From positions 1 through 22,755 of the forward strand of contig CADBRK010000235.1 in NCBI GenBank assembly GCA_902797065.1: a stretch of DNA of 22,755 bases. Direction: 5' to 3'. This DNA is from an uncultured Ruminococcus sp. GTDB taxonomy: Bacteria; Bacillota; Clostridia; Oscillospirales; Acutalibacteraceae. Shown in pieces: positions 22,695 to 22,755 of the stretch. A program made the position numbers and the translations under genes. Each line of letters begins with the position of its first letter. The first letter of the stretch is position 1. The notes below the pieces were generated by a model. That model saw nothing but the letters and a program-made list of their open reading frames with translations, was not told where the DNA came from and ran no database searches.

Positions 22695-22755
22695 TCACGA
22701 ATCGTAAAAATGCTGTCCGTCGTCGGTAACGAGCCGCTGCGCCTTCGGATATTCA
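22695..22755 (-). CDS. C-terminal tail of an unidentified gene, cut by the window edge
   Basis: A minus-strand frame entering at the window edge reads EYPKAQRLVTDDGQHFYDS then TGA at 22695. The other two frames are also open over this short stretch, so the frame choice rests on more typical codon use. It is too short to identify. It would be upstream of prmA in the same direction. Confidence 0.35.
   Translation of the reverse strand, partial: EYPKAQRLVTDDGQHFYDS

Overview
The window looks like chromosomal DNA from a Gram-positive gut or rumen clostridium of the Oscillospiraceae/Ruminococcus type (Ruminococcus or Eubacterium siraeum-like). This is inferred from dockerin repeats on secreted proteins, LPXTG-anchored pilins, sigma-A-like promoters and strong GGAGG-type ribosome binding sites. 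No identity search was possible. Every gene I can support lies on the minus strand, so the genes read from high to low coordinates.

Layout in transcription order. (1) 22755-19997: the tail of an unknown gene, prmA behind a six-residue upstream ORF, a small membrane protein, a peptidase S66/MccF-like enzyme and an Mrp-type Fe-S P-loop ATPase. (2) 19006-12685: a five-gene cell-wall operon made of a SEDS (RodA/FtsW-like) glycosyltransferase with an N-terminal FHA domain, its partner transpeptidase PBP, folC, rnhA and a secreted dockerin protein. The last three genes are coupled by 4-base overlaps, and three of the five start codons are not ATG. (3) 12684-12281: a 400-base gap with a second promoter, a strong hairpin terminator and a promoter overlapping that terminator. 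(4) 12280-5355: a sortase-pilus operon with a large fibro-slime tip adhesin followed by two related backbone-type pilins, all with LPXTG signals and no sortase in view. (5) 5354-2295: tandem terminators, then a copper operon. CsoR sits behind a near-perfect promoter whose spacer is the CsoR operator, followed by a CopA Cu(I) ATPase with a CopZ-like domain fused at its C-terminus and an internal ribosome site that could release that domain alone. (6) 2130-1: a secreted class-3-lipase-like protein with a (DTP)n linker and a dockerin cut by the window edge.

Together the window combines surface biology (pili, dockerin proteins, peptidoglycan synthesis) with copper defence and housekeeping genes. 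The points most worth checking are the CopA-CopZ fusion with its internal start, the leader/terminator arrangement before the sortase-less pilus operon, the FHA-SEDS fusion with its hairpin leader, the two dockerin proteins, and the upstream ORF before prmA. I saw no CRISPR array, tRNA, rRNA, insertion sequence or phage gene.
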